33,635 nucleotides of DNA, from assembly GCF_029264495.1 (NCBI RefSeq), contig NZ_JARIBH010000035.1, positions 1 through 33,635 on the forward strand, written 5' to 3'. Every line of letters begins with the position of its first letter. Positions within the stretch are counted from its first letter, which is position 1. The DNA is from Peptacetobacter sp. (lineage in GTDB: Bacteria; Bacillota; Clostridia; Peptostreptococcales; Peptostreptococcaceae). This document shows positions 15,642 to 24,845 of the stretch, in pieces. The notes under the pieces were generated by a model, which worked only from the letters and a program-made list of their open reading frames with translations, was not told the origin of the DNA and ran no database searches. The translations under genes were made by a program, and so were the position numbers.

Positions 15642-15650
15642 TGATATAAT
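15642..15650 (+). promoter_or_regulatory. Extended -10 promoter of threonine aldolase
   Basis: TGATATAAT at 15642-15650 is a perfect TATAAT with an extended -10 TG. No good -35 lies 17 bases upstream. The start codon is about 40 bases downstream. Confidence 0.5.
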
Positions 15651-15690
15651 ATATAATAAATAAAGTAAATTTGGTGAAGGGGAAAAAAGC

Positions 15691-16725
15691 ATGAGATTTA
15701 TTGATTTAAGAAGTGATACAGTAACAATGCCAACAGATAAAATGAGAAAAGCTATGGCAGAAGCAGAAGTAGGAGATTCAATATACAGAGATGATCCTAC
15801 ATTAAATGAATTAGAAATAAAAGCTGCTGAAAAAGTTGGAAAAGAAGCGGCTATTTTTGTTCCAAGTGGAACTTTTGGAAATCAACTTTGTCTTTTTACA
15901 CATTGTCAAAGAGGACAAGAAATAATAATAGGTAAAGATTATCATATAGTAGTTCATGAAGTTGGAGCACCAGCAGTTATAGCAGGAGTACAGCTTAGAA
16001 CATTAGAAACAGGCGAAAAAGGAGAATTAAATCCTAAAGAAGTTGAAAAAGCGATAAGAAGAGATGATATACATGAGCCTTCAACAGGACTTATATGTGT
16101 TGAAAATGCATGTCTTGGAGGAACTGTTGTAAGTGTTGAAAATCTTAAAGAAATAAAAAAAATAGCTGAAAAACATAATTTACCAGTACATTTAGATGGA
16201 GCTAGAATATTTAATGCAGCACAATCTCTTGGAGTAGATGTAAAAGAAATAACAGATTGTTGTGATTCTGTAATGTTTTGTTTATCAAAAGGTCTTGCAG
16301 CTCCAATAGGATCAATAGTTGCTGGTAGTAAAGAATTTATTGAAAAAGCTAGAAGAAAACAAAAATTAATGGGTGGAGGAATGAGACAAGTTGGAATACT
16401 TGCAGCAGCAGGACTTATAGCGATAGAAGAGATGACAGAAAGATTATCTGAAGACCATGAAAATAGCTATTATTTAGCAGAAGAACTTGATAAAATAGAT
16501 GGAATTTCTGTAAATAAAAATACTAATGATATAAGTATGGTTTATTTTACAATGAGTGAGGATATTATATCAGAAAAAGAATTTGTACAAAAAATGTATG
16601 ATAAAGGAATAAAGATAAGTGGAATGGAAAATGGAGAATATAGATTTGTAACTCATGTAAATGTGAGTAGAGAAGACGTAGATAAAGTTATAAAAACAGT
16701 TAAAGAATTAATATCTAGTAAGTAA
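15691..16725 (+). CDS. ltaE: Low-specificity L-threonine aldolase
   Basis: A PLP enzyme of fold type I that splits L-threonine or allo-threonine into glycine and acetaldehyde. Seen in the 344 residues: the N-terminal IDLRSDTVTMPT (4-15), GDSIYRDDPT, FVPSGTFGNQ (56-64), HEVGAPA (89-95), NACLGGTV, HLDGARIFNAA with PLP-contacting D169, and the Schiff-base lysine K200 in CLSKGLAAPIGS. Length and motifs match the family throughout. GGTGAAGGGG precedes the ATG. It is a single gene, flanked by its own extended -10 promoter and a terminator. A role in glycine supply or amino-acid fermentation is plausible but inferred. Confidence 0.94.
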   Translation: MRFIDLRSDTVTMPTDKMRKAMAEAEVGDSIYRDDPTLNELEIKAAEKVGKEAAIFVPSGTFGNQLCLFTHCQRGQEIIIGKDYHIVVHEVGAPAVIAGVQLRTLETGEKGELNPKEVEKAIRRDDIHEPSTGLICVENACLGGTVVSVENLKEIKKIAEKHNLPVHLDGARIFNAAQSLGVDVKEITDCCDSVMFCLSKGLAAPIGSIVAGSKEFIEKARRKQKLMGGGMRQVGILAAAGLIAIEEMTERLSEDHENSYYLAEELDKIDGISVNKNTNDISMVYFTMSEDIISEKEFVQKMYDKGIKISGMENGEYRFVTHVNVSREDVDKVIKTVKELISSK

Positions 16726-16733
16726 AAAATTAA

Positions 16734-16812
16734 AAGAAGTAACAATTTCTTATTTAAATAATAATGATAAAAAAAGGAGTTGTTACTTCTTATTTTTGTA
16801 TATTTTTTTTAC
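16734..16812 (+). terminator. Terminator of threonine aldolase
   Basis: AAGAAGTAACAA (16734-16745) pairs perfectly with TTGTTACTTCTT (16780-16791) across a 34-base AT-rich loop, followed by TATTTTTGTATATTTTTTTT. Confidence 0.75.
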
Positions 16813-16847
16813 AATAAGAATTATATAAAATAAAACATTGACATTAA

Positions 16848-16876
16848 TTGAAAACATTTAAGATTTAAGATATAAT
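16848..16876 (+). promoter_or_regulatory. Promoter of the dapF operon
   Basis: TTGAAA (16848-16853) and TATAAT (16871-16876) are spaced by 17 bases. An upstream TTGACA at 16838-16843 is too far from the TATAAT to be used. The leader to dapF is about 130 bases. Confidence 0.7.
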
Positions 16877-16927
16877 TATATAGTTAAGGAAGACATAAAT
16901 TAAAATGTATGAGCGAAATAAAAATGG

Positions 16928-16985
16928 ACTACTTGAGTTTATACAAAATTTTATAATTTATTATTAGTATAAAATTTTAAGTAGT
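16928..16985 (+). promoter_or_regulatory. Structured leader hairpin before dapF
   Basis: ACTACTT (16928-16934) pairs with AAGTAGT (16979-16985). Above a 10-base one-sided internal loop, AAAATTTTATA (16945-16955) pairs with TATAAAATTTT (16968-16978). No T run follows, so it is not a plain terminator. It ends about a dozen bases before the AAAGGAG SD of dapF. A 20-codon ORF (16903-16965) overlaps its 5' half but has a poorly placed SD. I match it to no known riboswitch. Confidence 0.5.
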
Positions 16986-17013
16986 AAAATACTTTTAAAA
17001 GGAGTGTATCGAT

Positions 17014-17847
17014 ATGAAATTCTGGAAGCTACATGGTATAGGAAATGATTTTATAGCCATTGATGGAAGAAATGATGGAAAAAATCCTGAAGATTACTCT
17101 TCTTTAGCATTACAAGTATGCAATAGAAGGATGTCTGTTGGAGCAGATGGACTTTTAATTGTAAAAAATTCAAAAGTAGCAGATATAGAGATGGTATATT
17201 ATAATGCTGATGGTTCTAGAGCTGCTATGTGTGGAAATGGAATGAGATGTTTCTGTAGATTTGTTTACGATAATCATATAATTCAAGAAAATGAATTTGA
17301 TGTAGATACACTAGATGGAATAAAACATATAAATATAATAACTACTGATTTAGGGGATGTTAGGACGGTAAGAGTTGATATGGGGAAAGGTTCTTTTAAG
17401 GCAAAAGATATACCTGTGATAACAAATAAGGAAAACTTTATAGAAGAAAATGTGAAAATTTTAGATAAAGAATTTAAACTTACTTCTATGCTTATGGGAG
17501 TTCCTCATACAATAGTATTTATAGATGAGTTTGATTTAGATATGATAGAAAAATATGGTCCAGCTATTGAAAATAATAGTATATTTCCAGAAAAAACAAA
17601 TGTTAACTTTGTAAAAGTTAGAGACCAATATAATATAAATGTATATACATGGGAAAGAGGTTGTGGATATACTTTAGGTTGTGGAACAGGAATGACTGCA
17701 TCTGCAATAATATGCAACTACCTTGGGAAAACAGAAAATAGTATAAATGTTACATCAAAGGGTGGAACTGTAAAAGTAGACATAGCGGACAAAGTATTTA
17801 TGACAGGTCCAGCTGTGAAAATATGTGAAGGATATTTGGAGGTTTAA
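17014..17847 (+). CDS. dapF: Diaminopimelate epimerase
   Basis: Interconverts LL- and meso-diaminopimelate for lysine and peptidoglycan synthesis, using two cysteines as acid and base. The 277 residues show the N-terminal FWKLHGIGNDFIAID, VGADGLL, YYNADGSRAAMCGNGMRC with catalytic Cys73, and ERGCGYTLGCGTGMTA with catalytic Cys223. An extra Cys217 sits in the loop before the second catalytic Cys. Length fits the family. AAAGGAG precedes the ATG. It is the first gene of a tight operon (one-base gap to yicC), driven by the promoter at 16848-16876 and preceded by a stable leader hairpin. Confidence 0.96.
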   Translation: MKFWKLHGIGNDFIAIDGRNDGKNPEDYSSLALQVCNRRMSVGADGLLIVKNSKVADIEMVYYNADGSRAAMCGNGMRCFCRFVYDNHIIQENEFDVDTLDGIKHINIITTDLGDVRTVRVDMGKGSFKAKDIPVITNKENFIEENVKILDKEFKLTSMLMGVPHTIVFIDEFDLDMIEKYGPAIENNSIFPEKTNVNFVKVRDQYNINVYTWERGCGYTLGCGTGMTASAIICNYLGKTENSINVTSKGGTVKVDIADKVFMTGPAVKICEGYLEV

Positions 17848-17848
17848 A

Positions 17849-18730
17849 ATGGCAATAAGTATGACAGGCTTTGGAAGAGGCGAATATAAAGATGATAATT
17901 ATTATTTTTTAGTAGAATGTAAGACAATAAACCATAAATATTCTGATATAAATATAAGACTTCCTAGAAAAATAGCTTTTTTAGAAGATAAAGTTAGAAA
18001 TTTAATAAAAGATTATGTTAAAAGAGGAAGAGCTGATGTATTTATTAAATTAGAACTTACAGGTAGTGAAGATGTAAGTTTAAAATTTGATGAGCAATTA
18101 GCAGACCAATATTATAAAATTTTGACAAAAATAAAAGAAAGATATTCTATGGAAGATGAAGTATCTATAATGAATATAGCTAAGTTCCCAGATGTAGTAA
18201 GAACTGAAGAAAAAGAAGATGATGAAGATTTACTTTGGAATATGCTTGAAAAAGCTGTTAAATCATCTATGGAAAAACTTACTGAAATGAGAACAGAAGA
18301 AGGTAAAAAATTAGCTGAAGATGTAAAAATGAGATGTGAACTACTTAAAGAATATATAGATAGAATAGAAGAATATTCAGAAACAGTTGTTATCGAATAC
18401 AAAGAAAAATTAAATTCTAGGATAAAAGAGTTTCTTGATAATCCAGAAATAATAGATGAAAATAGAATAGCTATGGAAGTAGCTATATATGCAGATAAAA
18501 GCAATATAACAGAAGAAATAGTAAGATTTAAAAGTCATATATCTCAATTAAAAACAACAATAGATAGAAATGATTCTATTGGTAGAAAAATAGATTTTTT
18601 AATTCAAGAAATGAATAGAGAAACAAATACTATAGGCTCAAAATCATCAGATTTAGAAATAACAAATACAGTTGTTGAAATTAAGAGTGAGTTAGAAAAA
18701 ATAAGAGAACAGATACAAAATATAGAATAA
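17849..18730 (+). CDS. yicC: YicC-family endoribonuclease
   Basis: YicC proteins were long called stress-induced and are now described as endoribonucleases acting on RNA, including small RNAs. The 293 residues hold the YicC N-terminal domain (MAISMTGFGRGEY, CKTINHKYSDINIRLPR) and the DUF1732 C-terminal domain with the highly conserved end (residues 256-293: FLIQEMNRETNTIGSKSSD, then KSELEKIREQIQNIE). A GTG at 17825 would add eight residues but lies inside dapF; GGAGG seven bases before the ATG at 17849 fixes the start. It is directly followed by gmk, as in many Firmicutes. Confidence 0.94.
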   Translation: MAISMTGFGRGEYKDDNYYFLVECKTINHKYSDINIRLPRKIAFLEDKVRNLIKDYVKRGRADVFIKLELTGSEDVSLKFDEQLADQYYKILTKIKERYSMEDEVSIMNIAKFPDVVRTEEKEDDEDLLWNMLEKAVKSSMEKLTEMRTEEGKKLAEDVKMRCELLKEYIDRIEEYSETVVIEYKEKLNSRIKEFLDNPEIIDENRIAMEVAIYADKSNITEEIVRFKSHISQLKTTIDRNDSIGRKIDFLIQEMNRETNTIGSKSSDLEITNTVVEIKSELEKIREQIQNIE

Positions 18731-18774
18731 AAAAGTTCTATATTAAAAAATAAATTAATCGGAGGATTTTGAAA

Positions 18775-19398
18775 ATGAATAGAAAAGGAATTCTAACTGT
18801 TGTTTCAGGACCTTCAGGTGCAGGAAAAGGTACAATATGCAAAGAGTTGTTAAAAAATAATGATAATATACAATTATCTGTATCTGCAACAACAAGAGCT
18901 CCTAGAGAAGGAGAACAGGAAGGTGTAAATTATTATTATAAAACACATGAAGAATTTAAAAATATGATAGAAAATGGAGATCTTTTTGAGTATGCGGAAA
19001 GATATGGTAATTTTTATGGTACTCCAAAGGCTGCTATCATGGAAAATCTTGAAAAAGGAAAAGATGTTCTTCTTGAAATTGAAATGATAGGTGCATTAAA
19101 TGTAAAAAAAATGTGTCCTGATTCAGTTTTAATATTTGTATTACCTCCATCATTAGAAGAGCTAAAGAAAAGATTAGTTGGAAGAGGAACTGAAACAGAA
19201 GAACAGATTGAAAAAAGATTCAGCATGGCGTATGAAGAGATACAAACTCTAAAAGAATACGACTATTTCATAATAAATGAAGATGTTGAAACTGCAGCAA
19301 AAGAAATAGAACTATTAATTGCAGCAGAAAAAAATAAAACAGAAAGATATAAAGATATTATACTTAAAGAATTTGAGGAGGAATATAAAAAATGTTAA
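18775..19398 (+). CDS. gmk: Guanylate kinase
   Basis: Phosphorylates GMP to GDP with ATP. The 207 residues carry the P-loop SGPSGAGKGTI (11-21), the GMP-binding TRAPREGEQEGVNYYY, FLEYAERYGNFYGTP-like segment (seen as LFEYAERYGNFYGTPKA) and FVLPPSLEELKKRLVGRGTE in the lid. A TTG at 18769 is in frame, but the GGAGG at 18761-18765 is only three bases from it and nine from the ATG at 18775, so the ATG is chosen. The 3' end overlaps rpoZ by seven bases, indicating coupling. The gmk-rpoZ-coaBC-priA order is standard. Confidence 0.96.
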   Translation: MNRKGILTVVSGPSGAGKGTICKELLKNNDNIQLSVSATTRAPREGEQEGVNYYYKTHEEFKNMIENGDLFEYAERYGNFYGTPKAAIMENLEKGKDVLLEIEMIGALNVKKMCPDSVLIFVLPPSLEELKKRLVGRGTETEEQIEKRFSMAYEEIQTLKEYDYFIINEDVETAAKEIELLIAAEKNKTERYKDIILKEFEEEYKKC

Positions 19399-19661
19399 AA
19401 CCATCAATAAACGACGTATTAGAAAAAATAGACAACAGATATTACTTAGCTTGGACTGTAGCAAAAAGAGCTAGAGAATTAGTTGATCATGCAGAACCAT
19501 ATGTAAAAACAGAAAATAAAGAAAAACCTGTTATAACTGCTACTAAAGAAGTTGCAGAAAATAAAATAACTTACAGATTATTAACAGAAGAAGAAATAGC
19601 TGCAAAAGAAAAATTACATCAGGAAGAACAAAATAGACAATTAGCTGAACATCAGGAGTAA
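19392..19661 (+). CDS. rpoZ: RNA polymerase omega subunit
   Basis: A small RNA polymerase subunit that helps fold and stabilise the beta-prime subunit. The 89 residues begin LKPSINDVLEKIDNRYYLAW and contain TVAKRARELV (23-32), the conserved core helix. The tail is Glu/Gln-rich. The SD GAGGAGG lies inside the end of gmk, and the coding region overlaps gmk by seven bases. It lies four bases ahead of coaBC. Confidence 0.93.
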   Translation: MLKPSINDVLEKIDNRYYLAWTVAKRARELVDHAEPYVKTENKEKPVITATKEVAENKITYRLLTEEEIAAKEKLHQEEQNRQLAEHQE

Positions 19662-19665
19662 GAAT

Positions 19666-20871
19666 ATGGAAAAGAAAACAGTAGTAATTGGAGTTTGTGG
19701 AGGAATAGCTGCTTATAAGGCATGTGATATTGTCAGTAAACTTAAAAAAATGGATTTAAATGTTCATGTTATTATGACAAAATCAGCTTGTGAATTTGTA
19801 GCTCCTATGACTTTTCAGACATTAAGCCAAAATTTTGCTATAACAGATATGTTTGAAGAGCCAAAAACTTGGGATGTAGAACATATATCTCTTGCAAAGA
19901 AAGCAGATGCATTTTTAATAGTCCCAGCTACTGCAAATGTTATTGGTAAAATAGCTAATGGTATAGCAGATGATATGCTTACAACAACTGTTATGGCTAC
20001 AAAAGCACCAGTAATAATAGCACCAGCTATGAATACTAATATGTATGAAAATCCAATTGTTCAAGATAATATAAAAAAATTAAAAAATTATGGATATCAA
20101 TTTATTGAGCCTGCATCTGGAAGGTTAGCTTGCGGAGATTTAGGAAAAGGAAAATTAGCAGATGTAGATGATATAGTTTATAGTGTTTATGCATCTTTAT
20201 ATGGAAAAGATGATTTAAAAGGTATGAAAATTACTGTTACAGCTGGACCTACAATTGAAGATATAGATCCTGTAAGATATTTAACAAATAGATCTTCAGG
20301 AAAAATGGGATACTCTATTGCAAAAAGAGCAGTATTAAGAGGTGCAGATGTAACACTTATATCAGGACCTACAAGATTGGAAATTCCAAGAGGAATTCAT
20401 AAATTTGTTCAAACTTCATCAGCAGAGAGTCTTTATAATGCTGTAAATGATAATTTTGAAGATTGTGATGCTTTGATACAAAGTGCAGCGATTGCCGATT
20501 ATAAACCTAAAAATTATTCTAAGAAAAAGGTTAAAAAGAAAGAAGGAGATCTTTCAATAGAATTATCAAGAACAAAAGATGTTGCTAAAGAAATGGGAAA
20601 AATAAAAGAAGATAAAGTTTTAGTTGGTTTTGCCGCAGAAACTAATGATTTATTAAAAAATGCCCAAAGAAAAATAGAAACTAAAAATTTAGACTTTATA
20701 GTTGCTAATGACCTTACTAAAGAAGGAGCTGGATTCAACACAGATACTAATATAGTAAAGATTATAGATATAAATGGAAATATAGAAGATTATCCTATGA
20801 TGAGCAAGGAAGATGTAGCGGATATTATATTGGATAAAGTAAAAGAGTTAATCGAAAATCAAGAAAAATAG
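19666..20871 (+). CDS. coaBC: Bifunctional phosphopantothenoylcysteine decarboxylase / phosphopantothenate-cysteine ligase
   Basis: Performs two steps of coenzyme A synthesis. The N-terminal CoaC half (about 1-180) is a flavoprotein: GVCGGIAAYKA (9-19), catalytic His73 in WDVEHISLA, PAMNTNMYENP with Asn123, and GRLACGDLGKG with Cys156. The CoaB half (about 186-400) begins GMKITVTAGPTIEDIDPVRYLTN and includes NRSSGKMGYSIA, SAAIADYKPK, the Lys-rich KKKVKKKEG loop near 285-295, and GFAAET. The 401 residues match the fusion. It starts four bases after rpoZ with AGGAG inside the rpoZ end. A terminator overlaps its stop codon. Confidence 0.96.
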   Translation: MEKKTVVIGVCGGIAAYKACDIVSKLKKMDLNVHVIMTKSACEFVAPMTFQTLSQNFAITDMFEEPKTWDVEHISLAKKADAFLIVPATANVIGKIANGIADDMLTTTVMATKAPVIIAPAMNTNMYENPIVQDNIKKLKNYGYQFIEPASGRLACGDLGKGKLADVDDIVYSVYASLYGKDDLKGMKITVTAGPTIEDIDPVRYLTNRSSGKMGYSIAKRAVLRGADVTLISGPTRLEIPRGIHKFVQTSSAESLYNAVNDNFEDCDALIQSAAIADYKPKNYSKKKVKKKEGDLSIELSRTKDVAKEMGKIKEDKVLVGFAAETNDLLKNAQRKIETKNLDFIVANDLTKEGAGFNTDTNIVKIIDINGNIEDYPMMSKEDVADIILDKVKELIENQEK

Positions 20872-20894
20872 AGGGGAATCTCCTCTATTTTTTT
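20868..20894 (+). terminator. Terminator overlapping the coaBC stop
   Basis: ATAGAGG (20868-20874) pairs with CCTCTAT (20882-20888), followed by seven T. The stem includes the TAG stop codon. It divides the dapF-coaBC operon from priA, though the short stem may allow readthrough. Confidence 0.75.
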
Positions 20895-20924
20895 ACATAT
20901 TATTATTTATAAGGGGGTGGATAA

Positions 20925-23390
20925 ATGTATGCAGAAGTTATAGTAAGAAGCAACACTGTTTATACTGATAATCTATTTACTTATAAAATACCCGATTTTT
21001 TAGAAGAAATAATTAGAATAGGACATAGAGTATTAGTTCCTTTTGGAAAAAGTAATAAACCTATAGAAGCATTTGTGTTTAAAATAAAAAACAATTATGA
21101 AAAACAAAGTAATATAAAAATAAAAGAGATAGAAGATATTTTAGATGAAGAACCTTTATTTACACCAGAGCAACTATCTATGGTTCATTGGATGAAAAAT
21201 AGGTATTTATGTACATATATGGATTGTATAAATATGATATATCCAAAAGGACTAAAAGTTAAAAATTATAAGGTGATTTCATTAAAGGAAGGATACTTAG
21301 AAGAGTATAATAATTTATCTGAAGATGAAAAAAAAATTATAAGGAATATATCAGAAAATAAAGGAAAAATAAAGGTAGATAAATTAAAATATATTAAAAA
21401 TATAAATAATCTATTATATAAAATGAAAAATAAAAAGATAATAGATATAAAATGGGAATATACAAGTACTAAAAACGAAAAAAAAATTATAATTGTCAGT
21501 TTATCTAGCTATATAGAAAATATAGATGAATATATATCTGAAAATAAGATAAAAATAGGAGTAAATCAGAGAAAAATAATAGATTTTCTAAAATTAAATG
21601 AAGAAGTAGAGATAAATGATATTATAGAGATATTAAAAATTTCTAAACAAAGTATAAATTCTCTTGAAAAAAAAGGAATAATTACTTTTAAAGAAGAGGA
21701 TTTTTTTAGAAAACCAAAATTAACTTATAAAGAAAAAGCAAAGAAAATTGAATTAAATGAACAACAAAAGGAAGTTTCTGAAATAATAAAAGGTGAAATG
21801 TTTTCTGATAATAAAAAACCATATATACTACATGGAATAACAGGTAGTGGTAAAACAGAAGTTTATATGGATATTGTAGATTTTGCATTATCTCAAGGTC
21901 TTGATAGTATAATATTAGTTCCAGAAATTTCTTTGACACCACAAACAGTATCTAGAATAAAAAATAGATTCGGAGAAATAGTAGGAGTTTTTCATAGTCA
22001 ACTTTCAGAGGGAGAAAAACATGATGTATTTAGAGCTGTAAGAAAGGGAGAAATAAGAATTCTTATAGGAGCGAGATCTGCACTATTTGCACCGTTTAGA
22101 AGTTTGGGAGTAGTTATAATAGATGAATTCCATGAATCTTCATATAAATCTGAAATGAATCCAAAGTTTAATGCTATTGAAGTAGCTAGATATATGTCTT
22201 TTAAAAATAATATAACACTAGTTATGGGTTCTGCAACGCCATCAATAGAAGAATATTATAGAGCAAAAACAGGAGACTATAAACTTTTAAAAATAGATAA
22301 AAGAGCAAATTCAAAACCATTACCAAAGATAAAAGCAATTGATATGAAACAAGAATTAAATGAAGGAAATAAAAGTGTATTTAGTAGAGAATTAATAGAA
22401 AAAATAAAAGAAAATACTTATAAAAAAAATCAAACTATATTATTCTTAAATAGAAGAGGATATGCTAACTTTATATCATGTAGAAATTGTGGGTATGTTA
22501 TGAAGTGTGAGCATTGTGATATATCACTTACATATCATAAAAGAGAAAATACTGCTAGGTGTCATTATTGTGGATTTGAAAAAAAAGTTCCAAAAGAATG
22601 TCCAGAATGTAAAAGTAAATATTTAAAACCATTTGGGACAGGGACACAAAGAATTGAAGAGGAGTTAAAAAAATTAATTCCAGATATAAAAGTTTTAAGA
22701 ATGGACAAAGATACTACAGCTAGAAAAGGTGAAACAGAAGAGATTTTAGGAAAATTTAAAAATAAAGAAGCAGATGTATTAATAGGTACACAGATGATAT
22801 CAAAAGGACTTGATTTTCCAGATGTAACATTAGTAGGAATAATGTCAGCCGATATGATGCTTAATTTTCCTGATTTCAAAAGTTTTGAAACTACATTTCA
22901 ATTGATTACACAAGTAGCAGGAAGAGCGGGAAGAGCAGAAAAAGAAGGAGAAGTATTGTTACAATCTTACAATATAGATAATTATGCTATAAAAAATGCT
23001 ATGGAGTATAATTTTGAAAAGTTTTATGAAAATGAGATAAAAATTAGAGAATCGTTTGAATACCCACCATTTAGAAATATTATAAGTGTGGTGATAAGTG
23101 GAGATAATGAAGAAAAAGTAAAGAAAAATATTTATTCTATGTATAATTCTTTAAAATACTTATTTAAAGGACGAGGATATGATGATTTAAGTTTTATACT
23201 AGGTCCAAATCCATGTACAATATCAAAAATAAATAAAAATTATAGATGGCAACTTTTATTTAAAGATGATTTTGTTGAAATTAATCTTTTAAAGGGTATA
23301 ATAAAATATGTATGTATAACAAAAAGAGATGTTGTTTTTGATAAAAATATAAACATATCAATTTCTGTAAATCCAAACAGTGTACTTTAG
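20925..23390 (+). CDS. priA: Primosomal protein N' (replication restart helicase PriA)
   Basis: A superfamily 2 3'-5' helicase that reloads the replisome at stalled forks. The 821 residues show the N-terminal DNA-binding domain (YAEVIVRSNTVYTDNLFTYKIP, HRVLVPFGKSNKPIEAFVF), Walker A GITGSGKT (304-311), motif II DEFH (400-403, usually DEEH), GSATPSIE, and a zinc region (about 519-565) with eight cysteines in four CxxC pairs. Motifs IGTQMISKGLDFPDVTLVG and QVAGRAGRAEKEGEV follow. AAGGGGGTG precedes the ATG. The segment at about 105-270 is Lys/Ile/Asn-rich and weakly conserved. It is followed after 39 bases by def, as usual in Firmicutes. Confidence 0.96.
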   Translation: MYAEVIVRSNTVYTDNLFTYKIPDFLEEIIRIGHRVLVPFGKSNKPIEAFVFKIKNNYEKQSNIKIKEIEDILDEEPLFTPEQLSMVHWMKNRYLCTYMDCINMIYPKGLKVKNYKVISLKEGYLEEYNNLSEDEKKIIRNISENKGKIKVDKLKYIKNINNLLYKMKNKKIIDIKWEYTSTKNEKKIIIVSLSSYIENIDEYISENKIKIGVNQRKIIDFLKLNEEVEINDIIEILKISKQSINSLEKKGIITFKEEDFFRKPKLTYKEKAKKIELNEQQKEVSEIIKGEMFSDNKKPYILHGITGSGKTEVYMDIVDFALSQGLDSIILVPEISLTPQTVSRIKNRFGEIVGVFHSQLSEGEKHDVFRAVRKGEIRILIGARSALFAPFRSLGVVIIDEFHESSYKSEMNPKFNAIEVARYMSFKNNITLVMGSATPSIEEYYRAKTGDYKLLKIDKRANSKPLPKIKAIDMKQELNEGNKSVFSRELIEKIKENTYKKNQTILFLNRRGYANFISCRNCGYVMKCEHCDISLTYHKRENTARCHYCGFEKKVPKECPECKSKYLKPFGTGTQRIEEELKKLIPDIKVLRMDKDTTARKGETEEILGKFKNKEADVLIGTQMISKGLDFPDVTLVGIMSADMMLNFPDFKSFETTFQLITQVAGRAGRAEKEGEVLLQSYNIDNYAIKNAMEYNFEKFYENEIKIRESFEYPPFRNIISVVISGDNEEKVKKNIYSMYNSLKYLFKGRGYDDLSFILGPNPCTISKINKNYRWQLLFKDDFVEINLLKGIIKYVCITKRDVVFDKNINISISVNPNSVL

Positions 23391-23429
23391 AATAAAATTT
23401 AATTAGAGGTAATATTAGGAGGAATAAAA

Positions 23430-23870
23430 ATGGCTTTAAGAAGAGTTACAAAAATGGGAGAACCAGTATTAAGAAAAATATGTAAACCAGTTAATAAATT
23501 TGATGAGAAATTAGCACAGCTATTAGATGATATGGCTGACACTATGTATGAAGCAGATGGTGTAGGATTAGCAGCTCCACAGGTAGGAATGTTAAAAAGA
23601 GCGGTAGTTATAGATGTTGGAGAAGGAATTATAGAATTAATAAATCCAGAAATAATAGAAACAGCAGGAGAGCAGACTGATATAGAAGGATGTTTAAGTG
23701 TAGATAATATAAATGAAGAAGTAACAAGACCATATTTTGTAAAAGTAAAAGCTCAAGATAGACATGGAAATGAATTTGAAATAGCGGGAGAAGAATTACT
23801 TGCTAGAGCTTTCTGTCATGAGATAGATCATTTAAATGGAATACTATTTGTGGATAGAGTAGAAAAATAA
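23430..23870 (+). CDS. def: Peptide deformylase
   Basis: Removes the formyl group from the N-terminal Met of new proteins; acts at the ribosome exit. The 146 residues contain all three motifs: [10 protein letters not shown] (45-54), EGCLSV (87-92, metal ligand Cys88) and HEIDHLNG (130-137, ligands His130 and His134, catalytic Glu131). Length fits a compact type. GGAGG lies eight bases before the ATG. It pairs with fmt downstream (36-base gap), the enzyme that adds the formyl group. Confidence 0.97.
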   Translation: MALRRVTKMGEPVLRKICKPVNKFDEKLAQLLDDMADTMYEADGVGLAAPQVGMLKRAVVIDVGEGIIELINPEIIETAGEQTDIEGCLSVDNINEEVTRPYFVKVKAQDRHGNEFEIAGEELLARAFCHEIDHLNGILFVDRVEK

Positions 23871-23906
23871 TTATAAAAAATAAAATATTTATATGGAGGT
23901 AATATA

Positions 23907-24836
23907 ATGAAAGTTGTATTTATGGGAACTCCAGATATAGCAGTTCCATGTTTGCAAAAAATTATAGATGAAAAACATGAGGTATTAGCTGTAGTTACAC
24001 AGCCAGATAAACCTAAAGGTAGAGGCAAAAAAATGGCTATGCCACCAGTAAAAGAGTTAGCTGTAGAACATAATATTGAAGTATATCAGCCTCTAAAAGC
24101 AAGAGATAAAGAATTTATAAAAACTATAGAAAAAATAAATCCGGATATAATTGTTGTTGTAGCTTTTGGACAAATACTTCCAAAAGAATTAATAGAAATA
24201 CCTAAATATGGATGTATAAATGTACATGTGTCATTATTACCAAAATATAGAGGAGCAGCGCCTATAAACTGGGTAATAATTAATGGTGAAGAAAAAACAG
24301 GAGTTACTACTATGTACATGGATGAAGGATTAGATACTGGAGATATGATCCTTACAAAAGAATTTAAATTAGATGATAAAATAACAGCAGGTGAACTTCA
24401 TGATAAAATGATGATAGAAGGGGCTAAACTTCTAAAAGAAACTATGGATTTAATAGAAGAAGGTAAAGCACCAAGAATAGCACAAAATCACGAGGAATTT
24501 ACTTATGCACCTATAATGGACAAAGAGTTAGGACATATAGATTTTAATAAATCATCTAAAGACATTCATAACTTAGTTAGAGGTGTAAATCCTTGGCCAA
24601 GTGCATATGCAATGTATAATGAAGGTAAAATGAAAATTTGGAAAACAGAAGTATTAGATGAAAAAAGTGACAAAAAACCAGGAACTATAATATCAACTGA
24701 TAAATTAGGTATAAGAGTAAGTACAAATGATGGGGTTATTTTAATAAAAGAAATACAAATGCCTAATAAAAAAAGAATGCCTGTATCTGAATATATAAAA
24801 GGAAATAGTATCGAAGAAGGAGTAGTTCTTTCATAG
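23907..24836 (+). CDS. fmt: Methionyl-tRNA formyltransferase
   Basis: Formylates Met-tRNA-fMet using 10-formyltetrahydrofolate to start translation. The 309 residues have the N-terminal VVFMGTPDIAVPCLQ, TQPDKPKGRGKK, the catalytic set Asn105, His107 (INVHVSLLPKYRGAAPI) and Asp143 (GLDTGDMI), and a C-terminal tRNA-binding barrel (about 205-309). GGAGG precedes the ATG. The stop is directly followed by the AGGTGG SD of the DUF116 gene, so def, fmt, DUF116 and the zinc protease look like one operon. Confidence 0.97.
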   Translation: MKVVFMGTPDIAVPCLQKIIDEKHEVLAVVTQPDKPKGRGKKMAMPPVKELAVEHNIEVYQPLKARDKEFIKTIEKINPDIIVVVAFGQILPKELIEIPKYGCINVHVSLLPKYRGAAPINWVIINGEEKTGVTTMYMDEGLDTGDMILTKEFKLDDKITAGELHDKMMIEGAKLLKETMDLIEEGKAPRIAQNHEEFTYAPIMDKELGHIDFNKSSKDIHNLVRGVNPWPSAYAMYNEGKMKIWKTEVLDEKSDKKPGTIISTDKLGIRVSTNDGVILIKEIQMPNKKRMPVSEYIKGNSIEEGVVLS

Positions 24837-24845
24837 GTGGATATT

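Noticed and set aside
16903-16965. 20-codon ORF before dapF as a leader peptide
   Set aside because: The nearest purine-rich SD-like sequence is about 15 bases from the ATG, and the codons show no lysine run; kept only as part of the hairpin description.
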